Below are positions 51,518 to 59,696 of a DNA stretch of 64,000 nt, in pieces. The notes below the pieces were generated by a model that worked only from the letters and a program-made list of their open reading frames with translations, was not told the DNA's origin and did no database searches. The stretch lies in contig NZ_FRAB01000021.1 in assembly GCF_900142195.1 (NCBI RefSeq), positions 1-64,000 on the forward strand. The letters run 5' to 3'. The DNA is from Paraburkholderia terricola. GTDB taxonomy: Bacteria > Pseudomonadota > Gammaproteobacteria > Burkholderiales > Burkholderiaceae. Every line of letters starts with the position of its first letter. The first letter of the stretch is position 1. Both the position numbers and the translations under genes were made by a program.

Positions 51518-51814
51518 ATGTCGGCTTATGACCGCTTCCTCGCTTCTAACGTGTCGCCAAGGGAGCGAGCGTTTCTCGTCGAAGCACTGGAATTGTTGAT
51601 GCGCGAGCGCTTGAATGGATTACGCATTGCGATAGCTGTGGCCGCAGCGCGCGGCGACCGGCTTCCCGACGTCCAGGACTTTGGCCTCGATGACATCCTG
51701 CGTCTTAGCCGACAGCTCTCCGACGGTGCAGGGGCTGGCCCGAACGAGGGTTGGCTGGAGGCACGGGCGCCGGTGGAGACAAGACTGAGTACAGGTCGAC
51801 GACGGACGTCCTAG
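51518..51814 (+). CDS. Unknown small protein in the hydroxyquinol operon
   Basis: The 98-residue soluble protein MSAYDRFLASNVSPRERAFL begins with two predicted helices, including LMRERLNGLRIAIAVAAARG, followed by PDVQDFGLDDILRLSRQL and a basic disordered tail. No family recognised. AGAGGA lies upstream of the ATG at 51518; the frame is open upstream without coding character. Its fixed place between the SDR and the inositol-dehydrogenase-like gene suggests a pathway role, possibly regulatory or as a small subunit. Confidence 0.6.
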   Translation: MSAYDRFLASNVSPRERAFLVEALELLMRERLNGLRIAIAVAAARGDRLPDVQDFGLDDILRLSRQLSDGAGAGPNEGWLEARAPVETRLSTGRRRTS

Positions 51815-51879
51815 GCTTCTGTAAGCAACATTGAACAGTCGGCGCACCTCGATGCGTCGACGAATGACTGGAGACTCAA

Positions 51880-52872
51880 ATGCTACGAATTGCCGTTCTC
51901 GGCGCTGGCCGCATCGGAAAAATCCACGCTGCTAATGTCGCAGCAGACCGCCGGGTGAAGCTCGTCGCCGTTGCAGACCCGTACAAAGAGGCCGTCGAGG
52001 CGCTCGCCGCTGACCTCGGCTGCGATGCGTCGCTCGATTGCAAGTCAGTGGTTGACCGCGAAGACGTCGATGCCATTATTGTCGGAACACCGACCGACAC
52101 CCACATTGACCTGACATTGCAAGCGGTCCGGCTGGGTAAGCCCGTGCTCTGCGAGAAGCCCATCGACCTCGATATTGACCGCGCTCTGGCGGCTGTCGAG
52201 GAAATCGAGCGCCTCAATGGCCGCGTGATGCTGGCATTCAATCGTCGATTTGACCCCGACGCGATGCGCCTGAAGCAGGCTATCGATGAAGGTGAAGTCG
52301 GTGACGTCCGCCAGGTCATCATCACCAGCCGCGATCCAGGGCTTGCACCGCGCGAATATCTTCGGCACAGCGGCGGCATTTTCCGTGACATGACCATCCA
52401 CGATTTCGACACGGCTCGCTGGCTGCTTGGCGAGGATCCGGTCGAGGTGATGGCGATGGGCAATCGACTGGTCGACCCCGGCCTCGAAGAGCTCCCGGAC
52501 TATGACAGCGTGATGGTGTTACTTCGTACGGGGTCGGGCAAGCAGTGTCATATAAACGGTTCGCGTCAGGCTGTGTACGGCTTCGACCAACGTCTTGAAA
52601 TCTTCGGTTCAAAGGGAATGGTTTTGAATGAAAACCATCGCCCATCCAGCCTGCGCCGTTGGACGAGCGAAAGGACGGAAGCCCGCGAGCCGCTCCTCAA
52701 CTTCTTCCTTGAGCGACATGCGGACTCTTACAGGGTCGAACTCGACCATTTCCTGATGGCTCTCGGACAGAACGGTCCGATGCCGGCAACGCCAAGGGAC
52801 GGTATCCGCGCGCTGCGCATCGCGAACGCTGCCATCCAGGCAGCAAATTCGGGCTGCGCGGTGAGAATCTGA
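51880..52872 (+). CDS. Inositol 2-dehydrogenase-like protein (Gfo/Idh/MocA)
   Basis: The 330-residue NAD-dependent dehydrogenase has a Rossmann start IAVLGAGRIGKIHAANV and the family's catalytic residues in the IolG arrangement: Lys93 in LCEKPIDLDID, Asp170 and His174 in GGIFRDMTIHDFDTARWL. These match Lys97/Asp172/His176 of Bacillus IolG as I recall them. It should oxidise a cyclitol (inositol-like) hydroxyl to a ketone. It is the last gene of the hydroxyquinol operon, which is unusual, since inositol catabolism does not normally go through an aromatic ring. Confidence 0.9.
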   Translation: MLRIAVLGAGRIGKIHAANVAADRRVKLVAVADPYKEAVEALAADLGCDASLDCKSVVDREDVDAIIVGTPTDTHIDLTLQAVRLGKPVLCEKPIDLDIDRALAAVEEIERLNGRVMLAFNRRFDPDAMRLKQAIDEGEVGDVRQVIITSRDPGLAPREYLRHSGGIFRDMTIHDFDTARWLLGEDPVEVMAMGNRLVDPGLEELPDYDSVMVLLRTGSGKQCHINGSRQAVYGFDQRLEIFGSKGMVLNENHRPSSLRRWTSERTEAREPLLNFFLERHADSYRVELDHFLMALGQNGPMPATPRDGIRALRIANAAIQAANSGCAVRI

Positions 52873-52932
52873 ACAATCCCGCCGCATTGCGCGGTCCATG
52901 GGTCATGCCGGGTTGACAATGGGCGGCTTACT

Positions 52933-52966
52933 GCCCTATATGAAGAATGAAATTCTTCGATAGGGC
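52933..52966. promoter_or_regulatory. Extended palindrome just before a LysR gene
   Basis: Nested perfect arms are present: GCCCTAT (52933-52939) with ATAGGGC (52960-52966), and GAAGAAT (52942-52948) with ATTCTTC (52952-52958). It ends five bases before the GTG start, so it is either an autoregulatory operator or a hairpin that affects translation. It shares the GAAGAAT half-site with the 47636 repeat. Confidence 0.65.
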
Positions 52967-52971
52967 TGGAT

Positions 52972-53880
52972 GTGGCACAGGTCGACAGTTTCAGTGGGAT
53001 CGTTATCTTCGTCACGGCGGCACGGTCACGCAGTTTCACTGACGCCGCCGAGCAGCTCGGTCTGACAAAGTCCGCTGTTGGAAAGGCGATTGCGAAGCTG
53101 GAGGAGCGCCTGGGCGCTCAGCTCTTCCATCGCACTACCCGGAGCATTTCCCTCACAGCCGATGGCGAAGCCTACTTCGCCGCGTGCGCCTCCGCCCTCG
53201 ACGAAATTTCCACGGCAGAAACCGCGCTCGGGCCGGAACTCCATCGTCCGGTCGGTCGGCTTCGCATCGACATGCCAGCAGCGTTTGGGCGCCGCATACT
53301 TGTTCCAATCTTGCTGGACATCGCGCGGAAGCATCCCGACCTGCAGCTCACGATGACGTTTTCGGACCATCTCATCGATCCAATTGAGGAAGGCGTCGAC
53401 CTTGTAGTCCGCTTCGGAGAACTTCAAAGCTCAAGCGGCCTCGTCGCACGTCGCCTTACCAGGCAAAGGATGGTGATTGCGGCGTCGCCCGAATATCTCG
53501 AGCAGCGAGGCACACCTGGCCAGCTTGAAGACGTCGATAGGCATTCGTGTATCGTCGGCTATAGACGTGGACAGCCTTTGTCGTGGCGAGTACGCATCGG
53601 CGGTGAAGCGAAGCGCTTCTCACCTCCCGGAACTCATCAGATAAGTGATGGCGACTCCATCGTCGAGGCGGCTCTTGCTGGCTTAGGGCTCTGCCAGATG
53701 CCGATGTCATTGTTGAGGCCGCACCTGGAGACAGGGGCGCTTCGCTCCGTGCTCGATGACATCTCAAACGAACTCATCGACGTGCATGCTGTCTGGCCGA
53801 AGGTGGCGCATTTGCGACCAAAAGTACGGCACGTCGTTGATACGCTCGTGGAGCTTGGTGAGCAAGGCCGATTAGCCTGA
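52972..53880 (+). CDS. LysR-family regulator, downstream of the operon
   Basis: The 302-residue regulator has an HTH at about 5-62 (FVTAARSRSFTDAAEQLGLT, then LFHRTTRSISLTADGEAYFA) and an effector domain at about 90-290 (VGRLRIDMPAAFGRRILVPI, EEGVDLVVRFGELQSSSGL). It starts at GTG, with a palindrome in place of a normal ribosome site. It is the second LysR gene flanking the hydroxyquinol operon and, with the 46690 gene, may integrate two inducers. Confidence 0.92.
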   Translation: MAQVDSFSGIVIFVTAARSRSFTDAAEQLGLTKSAVGKAIAKLEERLGAQLFHRTTRSISLTADGEAYFAACASALDEISTAETALGPELHRPVGRLRIDMPAAFGRRILVPILLDIARKHPDLQLTMTFSDHLIDPIEEGVDLVVRFGELQSSSGLVARRLTRQRMVIAASPEYLEQRGTPGQLEDVDRHSCIVGYRRGQPLSWRVRIGGEAKRFSPPGTHQISDGDSIVEAALAGLGLCQMPMSLLRPHLETGALRSVLDDISNELIDVHAVWPKVAHLRPKVRHVVDTLVELGEQGRLA

Positions 53881-54631
53881 GCGTGCTTACCCGCTGCATA
53901 CGCAAGTGATTTGCAGCGTCTTGGCGAAGCCGGTTGCCGTCTTTCCTGCGCGCAGCAGCTATTTCATTCTCGCCGCCCATTTGCCGCACTGCCCAAGCGG
54001 GCCGTCTGCGTGACGCGCGGAGGCGCGAGCCCGAACGCCGAAGGCTCGGCGACGACCGCATACGCAATGGCGACCGCAGCGAGACCGATCAGCCAGTGCA
54101 TAGCAGCGACGAGTTCGCGCATCTTCGTCATCTCGACTTTCGCTGCAATGTATGAGCCCGCTGCCCATCATACGCATCCTTACCATACAAGCCTGACAAT
54201 AATCGAAACTGGGATTCCTCTCTGTAAAAGCTGTTTGTGCAAGGGGTTTTGAGCTTGTCCGCCGTTGTCTCGACGTAAGGACTTTCCCGAATTCGAGAAC
54301 AACTGCGCGAGGACTTTTCGTGAGATCAGCCGCAGTATTTCGATCTGACGCCGGTCGGCAACCCTAAGCGCCATGCGGAGTGCGGGGCGGTAGGGCGGCT
54401 GCAACTTCTGTGACTGACAGAGGAACGCCGTCGAACGATCCCGTACGCAGGCCACACAAAACCCTTGCTGCGATTCACCATTCTGGTATGGTAGATCAGA
54501 ACAGGTGAGCGGACGCGGTGCGCCATTTGTGCGGACATCCCGTTGGACCGCTCTCGCGGACGTCTAGCGTCGTTGCGCGCCTACCTACGTTCGAATGCAA
54601 GTTGCACCGAGCAACACTGGAGACAAGCAAT
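53881..54631. other. Intergenic region with one possible small gene
   Basis: Apart from the small minus-strand frame at 53964-54131 (listed separately) no gene is supported. The right end holds the promoter of the 54632 dehydrogenase gene. Confidence 0.45.
53964..54131 (-). CDS. Possible 55-residue membrane peptide
   Basis: The frame MTKMRELVAAMHWLIGLAAV, then AIAYAVVAEPSAFGL, has one hydrophobic helix followed by an Ala/Pro-rich tail, with high GC at third positions. No family recognised and the ribosome site is weak. It may be a real small membrane protein or the start of a decayed gene. Confidence 0.3.
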   Translation of the reverse strand: MTKMRELVAAMHWLIGLAAVAIAYAVVAEPSAFGLAPPRVTQTARLGSAANGRRE

Positions 54632-55672
54632 ATGAGCCGCATTCCTTTGGCGGAGATGCAGAAGATGATCACGTCAGCGTTTCTGAACGCCGGTATGAAT
54701 GAGCAGGACGCACAGACGTGTGCTCGCATCCATACCGAGTCGACCTGTGATGGAGTCAACTCTCATGGCGTCAATCGTGTCGCTCGATTTGTGGACTACG
54801 TGAACAAGGGGTGGATCAATCTCGAAGGGAAGCCCTCGCTGGTTAAAAGTCTGAGCGCGATTGAGGTCTACGATGGCAACCGTGGGCCTGGGGTTCTGAA
54901 CGCACTTTTTGCCACCGACCGTGCGATGGAGATTGCGGAGCAGCAGGGGGTAGGAATCGTCGCGCTGCGGAACACGACACATTGGATGCGGGGTGGCGCC
55001 TACGGTTGGCGAGCGGCGGATCGCGGCTACATCGCGATTAGCTGGACGAACACCGAGTCTTGCATGCCCGCCTGGGGAGGCAAGGATACGCGGGTTGGGA
55101 ATAACCCCTTCGTGATGGCCGTGCCGCGAGCAAAGGGAAATATTGTCCTCGACATGGCAATGTCCCAGTACTCCTACGGCAAGCTCCAAGTCACCCGACT
55201 CAAGGGAAAAGACATGCCTTTCCCGGCGGGTTTCGACAGCCATGGCAATCTCACGGTCAAACCCGGTCCGATCGAGGCTTCGATGCGAATCCTGCCGATG
55301 GGGTATTGGAAGGGCTCCGGTTTCGCGATCATCCTCGATGTGCTTGCTGCGGTCCTCTCCGAGGGTTTGGCAACAAATGAAATCGACAAGATTCAAGAGG
55401 GTAGCTGCACAGGCTGCTCGCAGATTTTCATTCTGATCGATCCGCGAAAGCTTGGAGGCGAAGCTTTTACGAACCAGGTCGCAGATAGCGTTGCGGACTA
55501 CGTCAATAGCTCGGAACTGGCTGAGGATAGCCGAGAGGTGCTCTACCCGGGACAAAGCGCCCTCAGGACGCGAAACGAGCAACGCGAAAACGGAATCGTC
55601 GTGGATGACACCGTTTGGTCTGAGGTGTTGGCTCTGGCGGCGGCAAAGGTAGGAACGTCCACGGACTCGTGA
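54632..55672 (+). CDS. Ldh/YiaK-family NAD(P)H-dependent dehydrogenase
   Basis: The 346-residue member of the malate/L-lactate dehydrogenase-like (type 2) family is most like 2,3-diketo-L-gulonate reductase YiaK. The signature DGVNSHGVNRVARFVDYVNK carries the catalytic His, and NTTHWMRGGAYGWRAADRGY and AVPRAKGNIVLDMAMSQYSY are conserved. GGAG precedes the ATG at 54632. Paired with the downstream ACS-family transporter, it probably acts on an imported sugar acid. Confidence 0.88.
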   Translation: MSRIPLAEMQKMITSAFLNAGMNEQDAQTCARIHTESTCDGVNSHGVNRVARFVDYVNKGWINLEGKPSLVKSLSAIEVYDGNRGPGVLNALFATDRAMEIAEQQGVGIVALRNTTHWMRGGAYGWRAADRGYIAISWTNTESCMPAWGGKDTRVGNNPFVMAVPRAKGNIVLDMAMSQYSYGKLQVTRLKGKDMPFPAGFDSHGNLTVKPGPIEASMRILPMGYWKGSGFAIILDVLAAVLSEGLATNEIDKIQEGSCTGCSQIFILIDPRKLGGEAFTNQVADSVADYVNSSELAEDSREVLYPGQSALRTRNEQRENGIVVDDTVWSEVLALAAAKVGTSTDS

Positions 55673-55819
55673 ATACCGATGGCCCGTGGCCCGCACAAAT
55701 ATACTGCGGTGATTCTTTGGTCGTACGCTGCGGTCATTTCTCCTGACGCCCATACAAGTTGATTAATTCGACCACTGCCGCGCCGCTATATCCGTTGTTT
55801 TCATCGGAGGATGACAACC

Positions 55820-57109
55820 ATGAAAGCAGATCTCGCCCTCGACATGAGTTCGAGCATAAGTATTGAAGAGGAGGATGCCCTTTATAAGAAGGTCATCCTC
55901 CGGATTGTACCGTTGTTTTTTATCGGATTTATTCTGTCGTACCTCGATAGAGTAAATATAAGTTTTGCCAAACTTCAGATGGCGGCTGATTTTGGTTTGA
56001 CCAATGCGTCTTTTGCTGTCGGCGCCAGCGTTTTCTTCTGGGGGTACATGCTGTTCGAAATCCCCAGCAACCTCGTTTTGCAAAAGGTCGGCGCGCGAGC
56101 GTGGATCGCACGGATCATGATCACGTGGGGAATCGTGTCCATGTTGATGATATTTTCCAGGAGTGAACCGGTCTTTTATTCGCTTCGCTTCTTGTTGGGC
56201 GTCTGCGAGGCTGGATTTGTTCCCGGTGTGATGTATTACACGAATACGTGGCTGCCTTCGAAGCGTCAAAGCGGGATGTATTCACTGTTCCTGATGGCGT
56301 TGCCGATCGCAGTTGTGCTTGGTGCACCGATCTCAGGGGCGATTCTTGAATCCATGAACGGCGTGGTGGGAATCAAGGGATGGCAGTGGCTGTTTATCCT
56401 TGAAGGTCTGCCTTCGGTTGTTCTCGGCGTGGTCATTCTACTGCTGCTCAGGAATAAACCGAGCGACGTCAAGTGGCTCACCGACAGTGAAAAGAGAATC
56501 ATCGAGACCAACGTTGCCCGCGAGGCCGCGCACAAGTCGCATCGCGTTGCGGATGCGTTTAAATCCGGCAAAGTCTATGCGCTGATTGTAGTCATGGTTT
56601 TATTCAACACCGGATTTTACGGCTTGACTTTCTGGATGCCGACACTTTTCAGGAACTCCGGCATCGACAACAGCTTTCACGTTGGGCTCTACACCGCCAT
56701 TCCTTTCGGCGCCGCTGCATTCTGCATGTTTTTCAACGCCAAGAAAGCTGAAAGGTCTGGTCGGATGCGCTTGCATGGAATGGTTCCTGTTTTACTGGCT
56801 TCCATCGGTCTTTTTCTGGCAACCCTCTTTCATGATCAGTTCTGGTTCTCACTTGCGATGCTGACGATGGCCGCATCTGGGATTCTTTCCTTGATGCCGA
56901 TCTACTGGACGTTGCCCGGTCGAGTCCTGTCTGGTTCGGCGGCCGCAGCGGGGCTTGCGCTGATTAATTCCTGTGGTAGTTTGTCCGGCGTATTGGGGTC
57001 ATTGATCATCGGTTATTCTGGCATTCAGGTGGGTATGTATATCCTTTCAGCCTTCCTATTGCTGTGTGGGATGCTCTTTTATCTGGTTTGTCCGGCTAAG
57101 ACAGCGTGA
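55820..57109 (+). CDS. MFS transporter, anion:cation symporter (ACS) family
   Basis: The 429-residue, 12-segment transporter contains the motif YLDRVNISFAKLQMAADFGL typical of the ACS family (sugar-acid/aromatic-acid uptake, e.g. galacturonate, phthalate), FWGYMLFEIPSNLVLQKVGA, and RFLLGVCEAGFVPGVMYYTN. An ideal GGAGG lies nine bases before the ATG at 55820; the ATG at 55811 is too close to it. GC content is visibly lower than in neighbours, especially in the first third. It follows the Ldh/YiaK-type gene and likely imports its substrate. Confidence 0.92.
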   Translation: MKADLALDMSSSISIEEEDALYKKVILRIVPLFFIGFILSYLDRVNISFAKLQMAADFGLTNASFAVGASVFFWGYMLFEIPSNLVLQKVGARAWIARIMITWGIVSMLMIFSRSEPVFYSLRFLLGVCEAGFVPGVMYYTNTWLPSKRQSGMYSLFLMALPIAVVLGAPISGAILESMNGVVGIKGWQWLFILEGLPSVVLGVVILLLLRNKPSDVKWLTDSEKRIIETNVAREAAHKSHRVADAFKSGKVYALIVVMVLFNTGFYGLTFWMPTLFRNSGIDNSFHVGLYTAIPFGAAAFCMFFNAKKAERSGRMRLHGMVPVLLASIGLFLATLFHDQFWFSLAMLTMAASGILSLMPIYWTLPGRVLSGSAAAAGLALINSCGSLSGVLGSLIIGYSGIQVGMYILSAFLLLCGMLFYLVCPAKTA

Positions 57110-57115
57110 CCACGC

Positions 57116-57148
57116 GGCGATAGAGAGTATCTGCCCGTCTCTATCGCC
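57116..57148 (+). terminator. Perfect 11-bp hairpin after the transporter gene
   Basis: Arms GGCGATAGAGA (57116-57126) and TCTCTATCGCC (57138-57148) form a strong hairpin seven bases after the stop. The T-run is poor, so it may be an mRNA-stabilising end or a weak terminator. Confidence 0.55.
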
Positions 57149-57452
57149 TACTTGAACAATGCGACGTTCGGCCGTTCATTCTCTTTGGTCTCGGATGGCC
57201 GGTGTGGGCTGATATCGTCCACCCTGGCCAATTCTTCCGAGCAGAAGTGCGTCGAATGGACTTGCCGCTAGAAAAGTGACGTCGTTGGCGCGCTCGTATA
57301 CCACGCTCCCAATTTATGCGTCGATGTGCTCCGCTACGCGGATTGCACCGCGGTTGACGCTTTAGAGAGAAATAACGTTTGACGGCGGATTCGCACCGAT
57401 CTACTTTCCTTTCTGGCAGAAACAACGGAATCATCCGCAGAGGGAAGAGGCC

Positions 57453-57545
57453 ATGAAAACCACTTCGTTGACGTTGTATATCGACGGAAAGTGCCCGCTA
57501 TGCGTTGTGCGTTTAGATCCCCTTCATGGCGCGGTCCCTGCCTGA
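57453..57545 (+). pseudogene. Stub of a DCC-family thiol/disulfide protein
   Basis: A 30-codon frame begins MKTTSLTLYIDGKCPLCVVR and carries the YIDGxCPLC start of DUF393/DCC-type thioredoxin-like proteins. It then ends at a stop after LDPLHGAVPA, where the family normally continues for about 100 more residues. A GAAGAGG-type ribosome site precedes it. This is an N-terminal remnant after deletion. Confidence 0.65.
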
Positions 57546-57562
57546 TGCACCAATTTAATGTC

Positions 57563-57916
57563 ATGACCGACATGCGAAACGCGCCATACATCAAAAGCCG
57601 GTTGCTGATCGTCGCGGCGCTCGCGTTGCCCGCGTTCGTTTTCACCATCGGCTGTAAGTCGACGGCGACGCCGTCCGCGACCGCGCCGCGGGAGATCGCC
57701 ACTGACGACGCTGCGCTTGCCATCAGGGTGCACCGGGCGCTCGTCGCGGAACCGGGGTTGAGAGCGTTGCCGATGAGCGTCGCGACGTATCGGGGCGTTG
57801 TGCAGTTGTCGGGATACGTGGATTCGGAGGTACAGATCCAGAAAGCGCTTGCCGTGACGCGCGGCGTGCCGGGGGTGCGATCCGTGAGCAACGATCTGCA
57901 CCTCAGGCCGCAATGA
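57563..57916 (+). CDS. BON-domain lipoprotein
   Basis: The 117-residue envelope protein has an N-terminal hydrophobic signal segment LIVAALALPAFVFTIGC ending in a lipobox-like TIGC, then one BON domain (about 48-115: DDAALAIRVHRALVAEPGLR, VVQLSGYVDSEVQIQKALAV, GVRSVSNDLHL). BON domains bind membranes or other envelope proteins and often respond to osmotic stress. The start is uncertain (57545, 57563 or 57572), with no clear ribosome site. The gene begins just after the DCC stub, so it may have lost its own promoter in the deletion. Confidence 0.8.
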   Translation: MTDMRNAPYIKSRLLIVAALALPAFVFTIGCKSTATPSATAPREIATDDAALAIRVHRALVAEPGLRALPMSVATYRGVVQLSGYVDSEVQIQKALAVTRGVPGVRSVSNDLHLRPQ

Positions 57917-58462
57917 CGCGCCTTCGCCGAAAACAGATGACGAACCAAGTAACGCAGGAGAGGGCGCCAAAACGAGGGCTGTCTCACAAGCGACAGGATC
58001 CTGGCGCGAGACAGCAATGCGTGTGCTGCGCGAGGGCGGTTCCGCCAATGGCATAGTGCATCTGCGTTTTGATGACCATTCCCCTGCGCTCCATGACGGT
58101 CACCGGTTTCCGGGCCGACCGTGAACGACCCGTAACGGTCCCTCGATATTCCCGAAAGCGGCCATTCCGCTCGGGCGCCCAAGTACCTTGCGTTATCGTT
58201 ACGATGAGATCCCGTCGTTCGTCGCGTGACGCCGATTCATGCAAACCAAAGCACTTATCCATCTGGCTACAATGCTGCACCTATCGATCGTCTTGATCGC
58301 GCCATGCTCGATTTCAGGGATGCGTGGGCGTTCAGCAGCGAACACATAAGCCGTCTACGGGCTGCAAACGTGGCCATTCGCGACATGCACGCCGGCGATC
58401 TTTTTGCTCGCCGTGTTTCCGCGGCCCTTCGCCAATATTGTGCTCTATGACAACTAGCCCGC
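57917..58462. other. 546-base intergenic region, no gene seen
   Basis: Only short frames without coding character occur here. No repeat or operator stands out. Confidence 0.45.
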
Positions 58463-59224
58463 TCAGGACGCCTGTTTGCCTACAACGATGTTGGTTGCAC
58501 GGTTTGCAGCGACAATATCGGCGTGGGTGGGACTGGGGCCGAGGCTGGCGAAAACCTCCGGCAACCGGTCGCGTATCCTGGGCGCAATCCCAGGAGCCGC
58601 CGCAGCCAGCGCCTTGCGCGTGGCATCCGCATCGTAGTCGCAGCAATACGTGGGGGTTGATGGCTGCTGGCGCCAGGATTCCGCGAGCAAGCCGGCATCG
58701 ACCGGATCGAAGCCCATCTGATTCACAAGCTCCATCACGATTACCTTGGAGCGCAGGTCATCCCCCGCCACAGCGACGGCGAGGCGGCCAGGCGTCTCCT
58801 CCGGCTGGCCCAACTCTGCGAGCGTGTAGGCCAGCACGTTGTTGAATGCCTTGATGACAGGGCGCCCGATCTGTCTGGATACCCAGACGCTTTCGGGCAT
58901 TCCTTCGTCGATTTCTGGAATGTGCGGGTCGCGCATGTCCGGATAGTAGTTGCCAGTGTCGACGACGATCGCGTCAGCCGCTACAGAACCAAACAAATCT
59001 GCAGGAAGCGCCTGTATGGCGGGCAGCGGAATCGAAACGATGATGACTTCCGCGCCATCGACCGCGCCGCGAACATCCACGGCTTGCGCGCCGATCTCGT
59101 CGGCGAACTCTCGAACACCATCCACGCCACGAGAGTTCGCGACGCGGACTTCATGGCCTGCCGCGCTTAACTTCCGGGCCAGGGAAGCGCCAATGTTTCC
59201 TGTTCCGACGATCCCGATTTTCAT
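58463..59224 (-). CDS. NADPH-dependent F420-reductase-like protein
   Basis: The 253-residue Rossmann protein has an NADP-binding start KIGIVGTGNIGASLARKLSA, ANSRGVDG (Ser/Arg for NADPH phosphate) and the family's GNYYPDMRD and KAFNNVLAYTLAE. In bacteria lacking coenzyme F420, such proteins are generic NADPH oxidoreductases of unknown substrate. GAGGAT precedes the ATG at 59224. It is divergent from an HxlR gene, so redox- or aldehyde-responsive control is likely. Confidence 0.85.
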   Translation of the reverse strand: MKIGIVGTGNIGASLARKLSAAGHEVRVANSRGVDGVREFADEIGAQAVDVRGAVDGAEVIIVSIPLPAIQALPADLFGSVAADAIVVDTGNYYPDMRDPHIPEIDEGMPESVWVSRQIGRPVIKAFNNVLAYTLAELGQPEETPGRLAVAVAGDDLRSKVIVMELVNQMGFDPVDAGLLAESWRQQPSTPTYCCDYDADATRKALAAAAPGIAPRIRDRLPEVFASLGPSPTHADIVAANRATNIVVGKQAS

Positions 59225-59280
59225 AGCTGTATCCTCAATGTCGCATCCAGCACCCACTTTAGCTGGCTTATGTGGTAATG

Positions 59281-59305
59281 GTAAGTACCGACTAAAAAGT
59301 AAGTA
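59281..59305. promoter_or_regulatory. Direct repeat GTAAGTA-N11-GTAAGTA, HxlR operator candidate
   Basis: Two copies (59281-59287 and 59299-59305) lie 18 bases apart between the divergent HxlR and reductase genes. The TACTTAC-type sequence and position fit HxlR-family binding sites. Confidence 0.5.
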
Positions 59306-59315
59306 GCATACCGAG

Positions 59316-59696
59316 GTGTTTGTGTCTCAAGAGCGTGAATGGAACTGCGAAGATCCCAAAAAGCGGCTTGAATGGGCCGAGGCGACGACAGAGGCCCTCC
59401 GGGTTCTGGAGGGCAAGTGGAAGATCGTCATCATTTGCCAGCTGTTTGCCGCAAAAGGCCCGCTGCGATTCTCCGATCTGGAGAAGCTGATTGACGGCAT
59501 CAACCAGAAAATGCTGATTCAGCAGCTCAAGCAGCTGGAGAAAGACGGCATCCTGCGGCGAACGGTGTATCCACAAGTGCCGCCGAAGGTAGAGTATGAA
59601 CTTTGCGATATGGGATATGCGCTCGGGCCGTCGATGCAAGCGTTAATCGAGTGGGCCGAGATGAGGCGCAAACGTTCCGCAGGTAACGGCTACTGA
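59316..59696 (+). CDS. HxlR-family regulator
   Basis: The 126-residue winged-helix protein has the family pattern ALRVLEGKWKIVIICQLFAA, LRFSDLEKLIDGINQKMLIQ, LKQLEKDGILRRTVYPQVPP and KVEYELCDMGYAL. HxlR regulators often sense aldehydes, quinones or thiol oxidants. One Cys near residue 41 (IICQL) could be a sensor; another is in WNCED. It starts at GTG (59316). It is divergent from the F420-reductase-like gene, its likely target, and its last bases overlap the end of the convergent TetR gene. Confidence 0.92.
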   Translation: MFVSQEREWNCEDPKKRLEWAEATTEALRVLEGKWKIVIICQLFAAKGPLRFSDLEKLIDGINQKMLIQQLKQLEKDGILRRTVYPQVPPKVEYELCDMGYALGPSMQALIEWAEMRRKRSAGNGY

